A DNA stretch of 64,000 nucleotides, taken from Colwellia sp. (GTDB lineage Bacteria > Pseudomonadota > Gammaproteobacteria > Enterobacterales > Alteromonadaceae). Of the stretch, positions 50,363 to 59,268 are shown one piece after another. A program made the position numbers and the translations under genes. The stretch spans positions 1-64,000 of the forward strand of contig NZ_JABSPA010000007.1 of the NCBI RefSeq assembly GCF_013214175.1. Reading direction: 5' to 3'. Numbering within the stretch: the first letter of the stretch is position 1; every line of letters starts with the position of its first letter. The notes below the pieces were generated by a model, which searched no databases, was not told where the DNA came from, and worked only from the letters and a program-made list of their open reading frames with translations.

Positions 50363-50569
50363 TTAAACAGATTTTTTTAATGCGCGGGTAAAGTTGTCGA
50401 CAACAGCACTACGTTTGCTTTCAGGTACTTGGCTAAGCACGTGAGTTACCGCATTACCTAAACACATTAGACCTAAATCAGGTGTTGCTTCTTCTTTAAT
50501 AAGTACCTCAAGTAAATCTTGGATAATTTTTTCTACACGTTCGTTCGAATATTTAGATACAATAGGCAT
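50363..50569 (-). CDS. yejL: UPF0352 (DUF1414) protein YejL
   Basis: The 68-residue helical protein opens [20 protein letters not shown] and has [12 protein letters not shown] in the middle, as in the UPF0352/YejL family (about 70-75 residues). The frame is open 20 codons further upstream, but the family starts at this methionine. Its function is unknown. It is located between yejK and yejM, and probably transcribed with yejM. Confidence 0.92.
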   Translation of the reverse strand: MPIVSKYSNERVEKIIQDLLEVLIKEEATPDLGLMCLGNAVTHVLSQVPESKRSAVVDNFTRALKKSV

Positions 50570-50683
50570 AATAATAGTTTTCGTTAATGATAAATTTAAT
50601 TTATCTAGTTTATCAAATGCCTGCACCATTTAATATATAGCAGATATAAAACATCAACATTTAAAGCAGAACATAAAAATCAT

Positions 50684-51754
50684 ATGAGCATAATAATTCA
50701 AAACATTGCACTACATTTTTTGTCTAAGAAAGAAGATACTGGTGAAGTTGTCTTACGCCTAGGGCCAGAGATTGCTGATTTCACCCAAGAAAGTGCCAAA
50801 ACGACTAACTTTGTTGATGGTTTACACACCATTTATAATGCCAAAGGTAATAAAGCTTACGGCAGTTTTTCAGCAATGCCGAGTGAAGGTGATGCCGCGC
50901 GCTTTGTTGATTTAATGGAAAGCTACTTAACCGAACAGCAAAGTTTTTATGATTTTAGTACGCAAGCAGCCAATGTACTAAAAAATGAAATTGAAAAATA
51001 TGACATAGAAGAGACCGGCTATTTTGTTATCTGTCATTATGAATACATGGGTGGCCGTTACTTATTAGTAGCAGTTATCCCGGTGTCTGAGCATTACAGT
51101 GTTGATGGTGAGTTAAATATTTCAGCGGCGCAGCATCTAGATACCAATAAAATACAACTGGCAGCCCGTATTGATTTATTCGATTACAAAGAAAATGACC
51201 AAGGTAATCGTTATATCTCGTTTATTAAGGGCAGAGCAGGTCGCAAGGTATCAGACTTCTTCTTAGATTTTTTAGGCTGTGAAGAAGGTTTAAACGCCAA
51301 AGAACAAACCCAAACATTGGTACAAGCGGTTGAAGATTATGTTGCGGTAAATCAACTCGACCCAGCAGAAAAGCAAAAAACACGCAAAGATTTACTGAGC
51401 TACTGTAAAGAGCAAAAAGCCAGTTCTCAAGATGTATCACTGCAAGAAATTGGTAAAGTTATTGAAAGTGCAGGTGCAGAGCAAGACTTTTACCAGTTCT
51501 GCCAAACACAGTCGTATCCTATTGAAGAGTCGTTTCCACACGAGCAAGCAGTGGTTAACAAAATCACCAAATATTCAGGCTATGGTAATGGCATAAGCTT
51601 AAGTTTCGAGCGTAGTCATTTTGGCGAAGACGTAGTGTATAATCCACATAATGACTCGTTAACCATATTCAAAGTGCCGCCTAATTTGAAAGAGCAATTA
51701 ATGGCACTGCTTGAAGGTGAAAAAGTTGAGGGCGAACAAACCCCAGAAGAGTAA
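50684..51754 (+). CDS. yejK: nucleoid-associated protein YejK/NdpA
   Basis: The 356-residue protein matches the NdpA family: opening IIIQNIALHFLSKKE, NYxxKEKAYGSF-like NAKGNKAYGSFSAM, and FIKGRAGRKVSDFFLDFLGC in the middle. The protein binds DNA and is associated with the nucleoid; its precise activity is unsettled. The length is close to E. coli YejK (335). It is divergent from yejL-yejM with a 114-bp shared promoter region. Confidence 0.93.
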   Translation: MSIIIQNIALHFLSKKEDTGEVVLRLGPEIADFTQESAKTTNFVDGLHTIYNAKGNKAYGSFSAMPSEGDAARFVDLMESYLTEQQSFYDFSTQAANVLKNEIEKYDIEETGYFVICHYEYMGGRYLLVAVIPVSEHYSVDGELNISAAQHLDTNKIQLAARIDLFDYKENDQGNRYISFIKGRAGRKVSDFFLDFLGCEEGLNAKEQTQTLVQAVEDYVAVNQLDPAEKQKTRKDLLSYCKEQKASSQDVSLQEIGKVIESAGAEQDFYQFCQTQSYPIEESFPHEQAVVNKITKYSGYGNGISLSFERSHFGEDVVYNPHNDSLTIFKVPPNLKEQLMALLEGEKVEGEQTPEE

Positions 51755-51902
51755 ATACAGATAATTCATGGTAACGCATAACTATAAAGTAACGCGTTAC
51801 CCTAGCTTTAAGCGCTACCATACAAAATATACAATTATAAAACAGTTACTTACTTTATATATACAGTGACTGATTAAAATCATAAAAATTTGGAAAACGA
51901 AG

Positions 51903-52982
51903 ATGACAAATCAAAGCAATAGCTCAAACAGTGCCTCAACGGATGCTGCAATTAGCACATTAACCATCGCCCGTCCTGATGATTGGCATGTGCATTTACG
52001 TGACGGCGTAGTATTAAAAAATACCGTAGCAGACATTAGTCGTTATATCGGCCGAGCGATTGTAATGCCAAATTTAGTACCGCCAGTAACGAATGCCGCG
52101 ATAGCACAAAGTTATCATGAGCGCATTATGGCAGAAGTGCCAAATGCACATTTCAAACCACTAATGACGTTATATTTAACAGATAAAACTACAGCAGCAG
52201 AAATTATTGAAGCGAAAGAGTCAGGTTTAGTTTATGCGGCAAAATTATATCCCGCTGGTGCAACGACTAACTCTTCATCAGGTGTCACGGATGTTGCCAA
52301 CCTAATGGAAGTTTTCGCTGCCATGCAATCAGTTGAAATGCCGTTATTGGTTCATGGTGAAGTGACCGATGCTGAAATCGATATTTTCGATAGAGAGCAG
52401 GTTTTCATTGATACCATTTTACAGCCGTTAGTTGCTAACTACCCGAATCTTAAAATAGTGTTAGAGCATATCACCACTAAAAATGCGGTGGACTTTGTTA
52501 CAGCCGCTGGTGATAATGTTGCCGCTACTATTACCGCGCATCATTTGCTGTATAACCGTAACCACATGTTAGTTGGTGGTATCAAACCACATTATTACTG
52601 TTTACCTATTTTAAAACGCAATATTCACCAACAAGCATTAAGAGCTGCGGCAACAAGTGGTAGTAAAAAATTCTTCTTAGGTACTGATTCTGCGCCACAC
52701 GCACAATATGCTAAAGAGTCAGCTTGTGGTTGTGCCGGTGTTTATTCATCTTTTGCGGCAATCGAATTGTATGCGGAAGTATTTGAACAAGAAAATGCTT
52801 TAGACAAGTTAGAAGCATTTGCTAGCATTAATGGCGCAAATTTTTATCAATTACCAGTAAATACAGATAAAATAACCCTAGTTAAAAAAACTTGGCAAGT
52901 ACCAGCAACCATGACTTTTGGTGATGATGTTGTAGTACCTGTTCGCGCAGGTGAAGATGTTTTGTGGACTGTAGCAGACTAA
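51903..52982 (+). CDS. pyrC: dihydroorotase PyrC (class II)
   Basis: The 359-residue amidohydrolase closes the dihydroorotate ring in pyrimidine synthesis. The metal ligands are in [12 protein letters not shown]. The carboxylated Lys is in [16 protein letters not shown]; further ligands are LLVHGE, LEHITTK and the catalytic Asp in [10 protein letters not shown]. The N-terminus has about 18 extra Ser/Asn/Ala residues compared with the E. coli enzyme. A 13-bp hairpin follows the stop. Confidence 0.95.
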   Translation: MTNQSNSSNSASTDAAISTLTIARPDDWHVHLRDGVVLKNTVADISRYIGRAIVMPNLVPPVTNAAIAQSYHERIMAEVPNAHFKPLMTLYLTDKTTAAEIIEAKESGLVYAAKLYPAGATTNSSSGVTDVANLMEVFAAMQSVEMPLLVHGEVTDAEIDIFDREQVFIDTILQPLVANYPNLKIVLEHITTKNAVDFVTAAGDNVAATITAHHLLYNRNHMLVGGIKPHYYCLPILKRNIHQQALRAAATSGSKKFFLGTDSAPHAQYAKESACGCAGVYSSFAAIELYAEVFEQENALDKLEAFASINGANFYQLPVNTDKITLVKKTWQVPATMTFGDDVVVPVRAGEDVLWTVAD

Positions 52983-52995
52983 CTCATTAAGTTAA

Positions 52996-53034
52996 GTGAG
53001 TATTATCTTAAGGTTTAAAGTAGATAATACTCAC
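52996..53034. repeat. perfect 13-bp hairpin after pyrC
   Basis: GTGAGTATTATCT (52996-53008) pairs with AGATAATACTCAC (53022-53034), 13-nt loop. No U-tract follows, so read-through into the next gene is possible. Confidence 0.75.
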
Positions 53035-53086
53035 AAAAGAGTTAAACCAATTTAAGTTGAGAGCCAAAAGTTAAAAAAGGAAAAAA

Positions 53087-53977
53087 ATGCAATTATTTGT
53101 AGATGATCTTACCGTTATTGATTTTTCATACCTGTGTAAACAGCGCGGAATTGTAGGTGAGAGCTGGATTGTTGACGTATTACTCGATGGATCGTTAAAC
53201 GACCAAAGCATGGTGCTGGATTTTGCCGTAGTTAAAAAGCAAATTAAAGCCATTATTGATGATGCCGTTGATCATAAATTGGTATTGGCGATACAAGAGC
53301 CAGCATTAACGTTGGCCGATTCACCACATAACGAAGGTCATCAAACCATTGACTTCAATAGCGATGTGGCAAATTACTATTTGCAATCTCCAGCGTGCGC
53401 TTTTGCTTCTATAGACTGTTTAACCATCACAGTAGCTGCGGTGACTAAACACTTAACCGCTATTATCTTGGCGCAACTGCCGGATAATGTGCAAGGATTA
53501 ACATTGGTACTACGTCCGGAAGTCATTCCGAGCGATTATTATCATTATACTCATGGCTTGAAGTTACACGATGGTAATTGCCAACGTATTGCTCATGGTC
53601 ATAGATCAAAAATTAAGATTTATGTTGATGATAAAAGGGATGCTCAGTTAGAAGCGCAGTGGTGTCAACGTTGGAAAGATATCTATATTGCCAGCGAGGC
53701 CGATAGAATATCTGTTGATGATATTGAGTTATCTGCTCATGCAATGAACAATTTGACTCCCGATCACCAATATTTTAGTTACCATGCGCCACAAGGTCGA
53801 TTTGATATCGCCGTTGATAAAAAAATATTAGAAGTTGTTGATTGTGATTCAACCGTGGAACTACTGGCCGACTTTATTTTAAGACAAATAAAAGCTGGTC
53901 ATCCTGAACTCGTAAACAATACCGTGCAAGTTGTTGCTTATGAAGGCGTTGCTAAAGGCGCAATTGTAAATGGGTAG
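53087..53977 (+). CDS. tandem 6-pyruvoyl-tetrahydropterin synthase (QueD)-like protein
   Basis: The 296-residue protein appears to contain two QueD/PTPS-like domains, while QueD itself is about 120 residues. In the first, IVGESWIVDVLLDG and MVLDFAVVKKQIKAIIDDAV resemble the PTPS HGHxY-VD-DF pattern, but the metal His is not obvious (VGES). The second retains the AHGHRSKIKIYVDD motif. Known PTPS enzymes convert dihydroneopterin triphosphate in folate, biopterin or queuosine pathways. The divergent first domain suggests a non-QueD role. Its stop overlaps the start of the M23 peptidase gene by 8 bp. Confidence 0.75.
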   Translation: MQLFVDDLTVIDFSYLCKQRGIVGESWIVDVLLDGSLNDQSMVLDFAVVKKQIKAIIDDAVDHKLVLAIQEPALTLADSPHNEGHQTIDFNSDVANYYLQSPACAFASIDCLTITVAAVTKHLTAIILAQLPDNVQGLTLVLRPEVIPSDYYHYTHGLKLHDGNCQRIAHGHRSKIKIYVDDKRDAQLEAQWCQRWKDIYIASEADRISVDDIELSAHAMNNLTPDHQYFSYHAPQGRFDIAVDKKILEVVDCDSTVELLADFILRQIKAGHPELVNNTVQVVAYEGVAKGAIVNG

Positions 53978-54809
53978 CTCTCTAAACAAGTCCTTAGTTG
54001 CTTTGGCATTTGCTGCGAGCTTTTCTGCGAGTGCTTTTCATAACACTAGCCAAAAGTTCGAGTTAAGCGGTGAAATTAAACAAGGCGGATTAATTGTTGG
54101 TAAGACATTACCGAACAATACCGTCACCTTAAATGGCAAGGTAATTACCGTTTCTAGAAACGGTGATTACACCTTTGGGTTTTCTCGTGATGATAAACAA
54201 AGATACCAATTAGTGATTACTGCGGTTAATGGTGATCGGGTAACAAAAACCTTAATACCTTCAATACGCGAGTATAATATCCAGCGTATTGAAGGCATTA
54301 AAAAAAGCATTATGCAGCCAAACCCTAAGTCTGTTGCTAGAGCGCAACAAGACAGCAAACAGGTAAAAGCGGCTCGAAAAATTTCAAGTGAACTGGGTTA
54401 TTTTGCTCAAGGATTTATTGCGCCAATCAAAGGTACCATTACCGGTGTTTATGGCAGTCAGCGAGTATATAATGGCGTGCCTAAAAACCCTCATTTTGGT
54501 TTAGATTACGCCGGTAAAACTGGCGATCCGGTGAAAGCTCCGGCATCAGGTACGGTATTACTTTGGGTTCCCGATATGTTTTATTCTGGTGGTACCATGA
54601 TAATTGATCATGGCCAGGGCGTCAGCTCAACCTTTTTACATTTAAGTAATTCTTATGTAAAACAAGGCGACCAAGTTAAACAAGGGCAGGTAGTAGCGGC
54701 AGTGGGTAAAAGCGGCAGAGCAACCGGACCTCATTTAGACTGGCGCATTAACTGGTTCGGTGTAAAAATTGACCCAGCGTTAGTATTAAAACTGCAACCC
54801 CTCGATTAA
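53970..54809 (+). CDS. M23-family (LytM) metallopeptidase, exported
   Basis: The 279-residue protein has an N-terminal export signal (LVALAFAASFSASAF) and a C-terminal LytM domain. The domain shows HFGLDYAGKTGDPV (HxxxD metal site) and GRATGPHLDWRINWFG. The usual final HLH is HLD here, so one zinc or catalytic histidine is replaced by Asp; related proteobacterial proteins may share this. The region before the domain has beta-rich segments (ELSGEIKQGGLIVGKTLPNN). It probably cuts or binds peptidoglycan. The start overlaps the previous gene by 8 bp. The condensin operon starts 38 bp after its stop. Confidence 0.85.
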   Translation: MGSSLNKSLVALAFAASFSASAFHNTSQKFELSGEIKQGGLIVGKTLPNNTVTLNGKVITVSRNGDYTFGFSRDDKQRYQLVITAVNGDRVTKTLIPSIREYNIQRIEGIKKSIMQPNPKSVARAQQDSKQVKAARKISSELGYFAQGFIAPIKGTITGVYGSQRVYNGVPKNPHFGLDYAGKTGDPVKAPASGTVLLWVPDMFYSGGTMIIDHGQGVSSTFLHLSNSYVKQGDQVKQGQVVAAVGKSGRATGPHLDWRINWFGVKIDPALVLKLQPLD

Positions 54810-54847
54810 CTTTACTTAAAATCATTTAATTCCCCTAAGGTCACACT

Positions 54848-57800
54848 ATGCCTGAACACGGCTATTCGCTGCTACGCATTATTATTATCGACAGTTTTTG
54901 GCAGGGTCAAGTAAACGAACTTGATCTAACCGGCCACACTCAACTTGAAGGCACCAACGGTGCAGGCAAAACCTCATTAATGCGACTGTTGCCACTTTTT
55001 TATGGCATGCGACCGAGTGATATTGTTAGCAAGGTAGATCAAGCAAAAAACTTTGCCGATTTCTACCTACCACGTGAGTCCAGTATTTTAGTGTACGAAT
55101 ACCAAAGACCCTTTGGACAAAAGTGCCAGGTGTTAGCCACCAGTGATGGTCGAGGAGTGCACTTTAAATTTATTGATGCTGCTTACGAACCAAAGCACTA
55201 TATCGCCAATAAACAAGGTGGCAAGGCGAAGTCTTTTACCATCAACGAAATAGAAAAAAACTACCGTAGTATTAATGCAGAATGTTCAAAGTTTCTCGGT
55301 ATAGATAAATACCGCCAAGTGATTCAAAATCTACGCAGTGGCCGTAAACACAAAGAAATTAGATTACTGCAAAATCGTTTTTCTTTTAGTGAGCAAGCCT
55401 GCCCACACATTGATAAAGTGATTAACGGCACGATAGAAAAAAACCTAGATTTTGAAGCCGTCAAACGCATGTTAGTGGCTATTGCCAGTGATCATCTTGC
55501 CAGAGATACCAGTGATGAAAAAGAACAACTCAGTTTAAATAAAGCCGATATTACCAATTGGCTTGCGGATATCCAGGCCAGTCGCGCTATTAAAAAAGTA
55601 GCCGATAAAATATCTGTTTGGCAAAATGACTTTAGTGCCTTCACCAGTTTATTAAACAAGTTACAACATCTGCACGCGGAAGTAATCGCGCATCAACAGC
55701 GTCTAGAAATAAAACAGCAAGACAGAGAAGAGCTGAAGAAAAGTAGTATTCAAACACGTAACAAACTCGATACCGAGTTAGCCAATGCCACAGAGCAATA
55801 TCAAAAAGCTTTATTTGATTTAAACGCTAAGATTGATGCCGACTTAAGTAAAATAGACTTACTTGATGAAGACAAACTTAACTATGAAGACGATGATGCC
55901 AGTAGTTATCAAATAAAGGCCGAGCAAGCACCACAAATTCAAGCTGAGCTGAATGAAGTGATTGCCGTTATTGATGCCTTTGAAGGTAACATCACTAAAA
56001 TAGGGCAAAAATTTGATAAGCTAATTCAAAAAATAGAAGTAGAAAAGCTTAAAGCCATCAGTAGTAATAACGAAAAATCTGCACTTATTACGCGCACGTC
56101 AAATGAACAGCTATCTCATATTAATGAAGTATTTCATCAACAAGAACACGCTCTTAATGCTCAATTACATAGAGAAGAGCTTAAGCTGCAAAAAGATCAG
56201 CAGCAAATACACTATCAATTAGATAGTGCCAAACAACAACTTGCCCAGCCAGTAATATCGCCAGAATTAATTACTAATATTGACGATAACATGCAAGCGT
56301 TAACTCAGGCTCAGCAAAGTTATAATCAACTACTTCAGCAAGAGTCAGAGTTACAAAAACAACAATATAAATTAGAAAAACAACAAGATAAACAATTAGT
56401 TCAGCGCAGTGACGCGAGTCGTTACCTAGAACAATTGCGCCAAGATTATCAACAAGTTGAATTACAACTGCTGCCAGAAGCTGGCTCTTTACACCATTAC
56501 CTAATTAACGAGCCGCGAGCCGGTAATTGGCAAAATGATATTGGCCGTTTACTGACTACCGAACAATTATCGCGTACTGATTTAAATCCACAGTGGCAAG
56601 AAAATCAAAGTTCATCCACAAGCCTTTATGGTTTATCACTGGATTTACAGCAACTGCCTTGTGACGATTCATTATTTTTAGACGAAGCTCAGCTGCGCGA
56701 AAAACGCCAAGTTATCGAGACTAAGTTACAAGCGCAAACAGATAAAATTAGCCAGCTTGATGAGCATTTAAAATTAATCATCAAAGAGCTTAATCAGCTT
56801 AAAATTAATGTCAGCGAACAGACACAAAACTTAAGCCAGAAAAAGTTAACCTTGGGTCAATTGCAAACACAGCAAGAAAGCCTAGTGATTAAAAAACAAC
56901 TGGCTATTAAAGCACACCGCCAAACAGTCGAGACACAAGTACAAAGTTTCAATCAGCAAATTAAAGCCCTTCAAAAAAAGCAGCTTAGCTTTGAAGAAGA
57001 TAAAAGCGAGCAATTGCATGAACTGACTAATGACAAGTTAGAAAAGTCTATGATTGTTGAAAGTGATAGAGACATTCAGTTGACGGAATTAGCTGAGCAA
57101 CTTAGCGCTTTAAAGATTAATGCCAAGCAACGTACTGCAGATCTTAAAAAACAACAAGCCAGCGATATTGAACACCTCGATCCGGAAGGTGAAGTAGACA
57201 AACGCATTGCGAAGCGCATTACACTAGAGCAAGACTTACAACAATGTTCGGTGTTTGCCCAAAAGGCGCGCGACTATCACAGTTTTATCAATGAACGTTA
57301 TTGTCATCGTGATGCCTTGGCTGAAGAAAACCAAAACAGAAAAATTACTAAGCGTAACCTAGAGTCAAATAATGAAGACACTAGCATAGCGCTATCATCT
57401 GAAATTAATGAATTAAAACTGTTAATTAAGAAAAATAATCTAGAAAAACAAGCCACCGATGATTTATTAGTACAGCTTAATGATAATAAACGTTTGTGTG
57501 AAATGTCTGCCATAGAGTGCGAACTTTCAGAGCAAGAGCCGACAAACCAAGCCGACTTAACCGTTAGCTTTTGTCATGATTTTTACCAACAATTCAAAGC
57601 CATTGAAAAACGTTTGGCTAGTCAGTTAAATACCTTCAGTGAACGATTTAGAAAAGACCACTCTGGCAGTGAGCTTTATGAAAACTGGCAAAACCTGTTG
57701 CTTGAAAACGATAATTACTCTGGTGCACAAGCGCTGTTTAAATACCGTGAGCCGATTAGCGAATTATTAAATAGTGCCGAGCAAAAACAGCAAAGTACTT

Positions 57801-58627
57801 ATCAATTAGTTACCGTTAACGCCACCATGATCAACGAGTTTTATCAGCATATAGAAAACTTTGGTCGTCGGATAAAAGAAATCGGCAAACGTTTATCAAC
57901 TAAGGTTACGGCCTTAGCGCATTTTGAAGCGTTAGCCGATATCAATGTGACTACGGTAATGAAGCAAGAAGAGCTCGATTACTGGGGGCCATTACAAAAG
58001 TTTGCCGAAGTTTTTGAATTACATAAAGATCAATTGCGAGATGGCCTTGGCGATGTTCCTGACGAATTAGTTTTCGCTATGCAAAAGTTAGCCAGTTATT
58101 TACCTAACGAAGGTTTTGTCTTAGCCCACAATAATTTGTTCGATTTAGAATTTACCATTGTTGAAAAAGGCCAAATAAAATATGCGCGTAATGCAAAACA
58201 ACTGAAAAAGGTTAGTTCAACCGGCTTGTCTTACTTAGCTATGTTGTCTTTATTTGCTGGCCTTTTGGCCATGCTGCGTGGTGACAGTAAACATGCCAGC
58301 CAAATAATTTTGCCTGTTGATGAACTCGGTGAACTCGCGGCAGAAAATATTGACCTGTTATTACAAATGTTTAATGACAACAATATTAGTATGTTATCAG
58401 CGTCTCCATCAACAGACCGTCATATTTTATCCTTGTATAACCGTCATTATAAATTAAAAGACAATAAGATTTATCATGCTGAAATTCCACAATCTCGCTT
58501 AGATGAATTACTCGCGCAACGTAATAAAGTGTCGACGAGTACTGATGAAAGTACAGAGATAAAAGTAAAGGGAAGTACTGAGGCAAGTACACAAGAAGTC
58601 AGTGCAAAGGAAGTAAGCAATGTTTAA
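54848..58627 (+). CDS. SMC-like condensin ATPase, MukB/MksB/JetC superfamily
   Basis: The 1,259-residue ATPase has the SMC layout. The N-terminal head carries Walker A GTNGAGKTS (residues 35-43). A first long coiled coil runs to about 535, a hinge-like globular segment spans about 540-620 (PEAGSLHHYLINEPRAGNW to LSLDLQQLP), and a second coiled coil follows. The C-terminal head has signature STGLSYLA (1123-1130) and Walker B IILPVDELGEL (Asp1158 and Glu1159), then a Ser/Thr/Glu-rich tail. I recall this type as DUF3584, but could not check. With the two downstream genes it should form a loop-extruding complex. It is not MukB proper, which is about 1,480 residues. No JetD is encoded nearby. Confidence 0.88.
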   Translation: MPEHGYSLLRIIIIDSFWQGQVNELDLTGHTQLEGTNGAGKTSLMRLLPLFYGMRPSDIVSKVDQAKNFADFYLPRESSILVYEYQRPFGQKCQVLATSDGRGVHFKFIDAAYEPKHYIANKQGGKAKSFTINEIEKNYRSINAECSKFLGIDKYRQVIQNLRSGRKHKEIRLLQNRFSFSEQACPHIDKVINGTIEKNLDFEAVKRMLVAIASDHLARDTSDEKEQLSLNKADITNWLADIQASRAIKKVADKISVWQNDFSAFTSLLNKLQHLHAEVIAHQQRLEIKQQDREELKKSSIQTRNKLDTELANATEQYQKALFDLNAKIDADLSKIDLLDEDKLNYEDDDASSYQIKAEQAPQIQAELNEVIAVIDAFEGNITKIGQKFDKLIQKIEVEKLKAISSNNEKSALITRTSNEQLSHINEVFHQQEHALNAQLHREELKLQKDQQQIHYQLDSAKQQLAQPVISPELITNIDDNMQALTQAQQSYNQLLQQESELQKQQYKLEKQQDKQLVQRSDASRYLEQLRQDYQQVELQLLPEAGSLHHYLINEPRAGNWQNDIGRLLTTEQLSRTDLNPQWQENQSSSTSLYGLSLDLQQLPCDDSLFLDEAQLREKRQVIETKLQAQTDKISQLDEHLKLIIKELNQLKINVSEQTQNLSQKKLTLGQLQTQQESLVIKKQLAIKAHRQTVETQVQSFNQQIKALQKKQLSFEEDKSEQLHELTNDKLEKSMIVESDRDIQLTELAEQLSALKINAKQRTADLKKQQASDIEHLDPEGEVDKRIAKRITLEQDLQQCSVFAQKARDYHSFINERYCHRDALAEENQNRKITKRNLESNNEDTSIALSSEINELKLLIKKNNLEKQATDDLLVQLNDNKRLCEMSAIECELSEQEPTNQADLTVSFCHDFYQQFKAIEKRLASQLNTFSERFRKDHSGSELYENWQNLLLENDNYSGAQALFKYREPISELLNSAEQKQQSTYQLVTVNATMINEFYQHIENFGRRIKEIGKRLSTKVTALAHFEALADINVTTVMKQEELDYWGPLQKFAEVFELHKDQLRDGLGDVPDELVFAMQKLASYLPNEGFVLAHNNLFDLEFTIVEKGQIKYARNAKQLKKVSSTGLSYLAMLSLFAGLLAMLRGDSKHASQIILPVDELGELAAENIDLLLQMFNDNNISMLSASPSTDRHILSLYNRHYKLKDNKIYHAEIPQSRLDELLAQRNKVSTSTDESTEIKVKGSTEASTQEVSAKEVSNV

Positions 58628-59243
58628 AGAAAGTATTCAAAAACTACTTTGTGGTACGGTTATTTGTCAAACGGCTTATGAAGCCGAATATTTGTATTTA
58701 AAAGCGGAAAGCCATAGCGATAAAGTGAATGACTTCTTAGCTAATTTAGATCGAAAACTTACCTATCTTGATAGCGCAGATGCCTATTACTGTACTTTTA
58801 ATCAGGTTGATGAAAGTAACGAGCACGAACTCAGTATTTTATTTAGTGAGATGCGTAGCACTTTTAGACCGCTGGTGGAGTTTTTAGATTTACTGCTAAC
58901 GGCGACACAAGCGGATTTACCTATTCGCGCTAAATCAGTTTTGAATATCAATGAATTATTCGAACCCTTTGAACATGATCAAACCTTGAGTGAACAATTA
59001 CGGCGCTTAACTTCAATCAAGCCTTTCAAAACCAATAAAACGGAAACCCGTGAGCAATTAGTCATGGTATTTCAAAAGCTGGAAGAAATGCATTATTTTG
59101 TTCGTAAAAATTCTGGCAGCAGTAGATATTATGCCACCGCACGCTTTGATTTAATTTATTTGTTGATAGAATTTTTAAACGATGCTGAACTGGTAACTTT
59201 ACCTGAGCAAGAGAAAAGCCAACAAGATGAGCTGTTATTTTAA
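58620..59243 (+). CDS. kite subunit of the condensin (MukE/MksE/JetB-like)
   Basis: The 207-residue protein overlaps the SMC stop by 8 bp and has an AAGGAAG site inside the SMC end, so the two are translationally coupled. It is mostly helical, with a likely winged-helix pair in the C-terminal half (TREQLVMVFQKLEEMHYFVR, then SSRYYATARFDLIYLLIEFL). Size and position fit the kite dimer (MukE about 225, JetB about 200) that clamps the kleisin. Sequence identity to MukE is not evident by eye, so the assignment rests on operon position and fold-like pattern. Confidence 0.75.
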   Translation: MFKESIQKLLCGTVICQTAYEAEYLYLKAESHSDKVNDFLANLDRKLTYLDSADAYYCTFNQVDESNEHELSILFSEMRSTFRPLVEFLDLLLTATQADLPIRAKSVLNINELFEPFEHDQTLSEQLRRLTSIKPFKTNKTETREQLVMVFQKLEEMHYFVRKNSGSSRYYATARFDLIYLLIEFLNDAELVTLPEQEKSQQDELLF

Positions 59244-59268
59244 ATGATAATTTTAATAGAGAGCTCTA

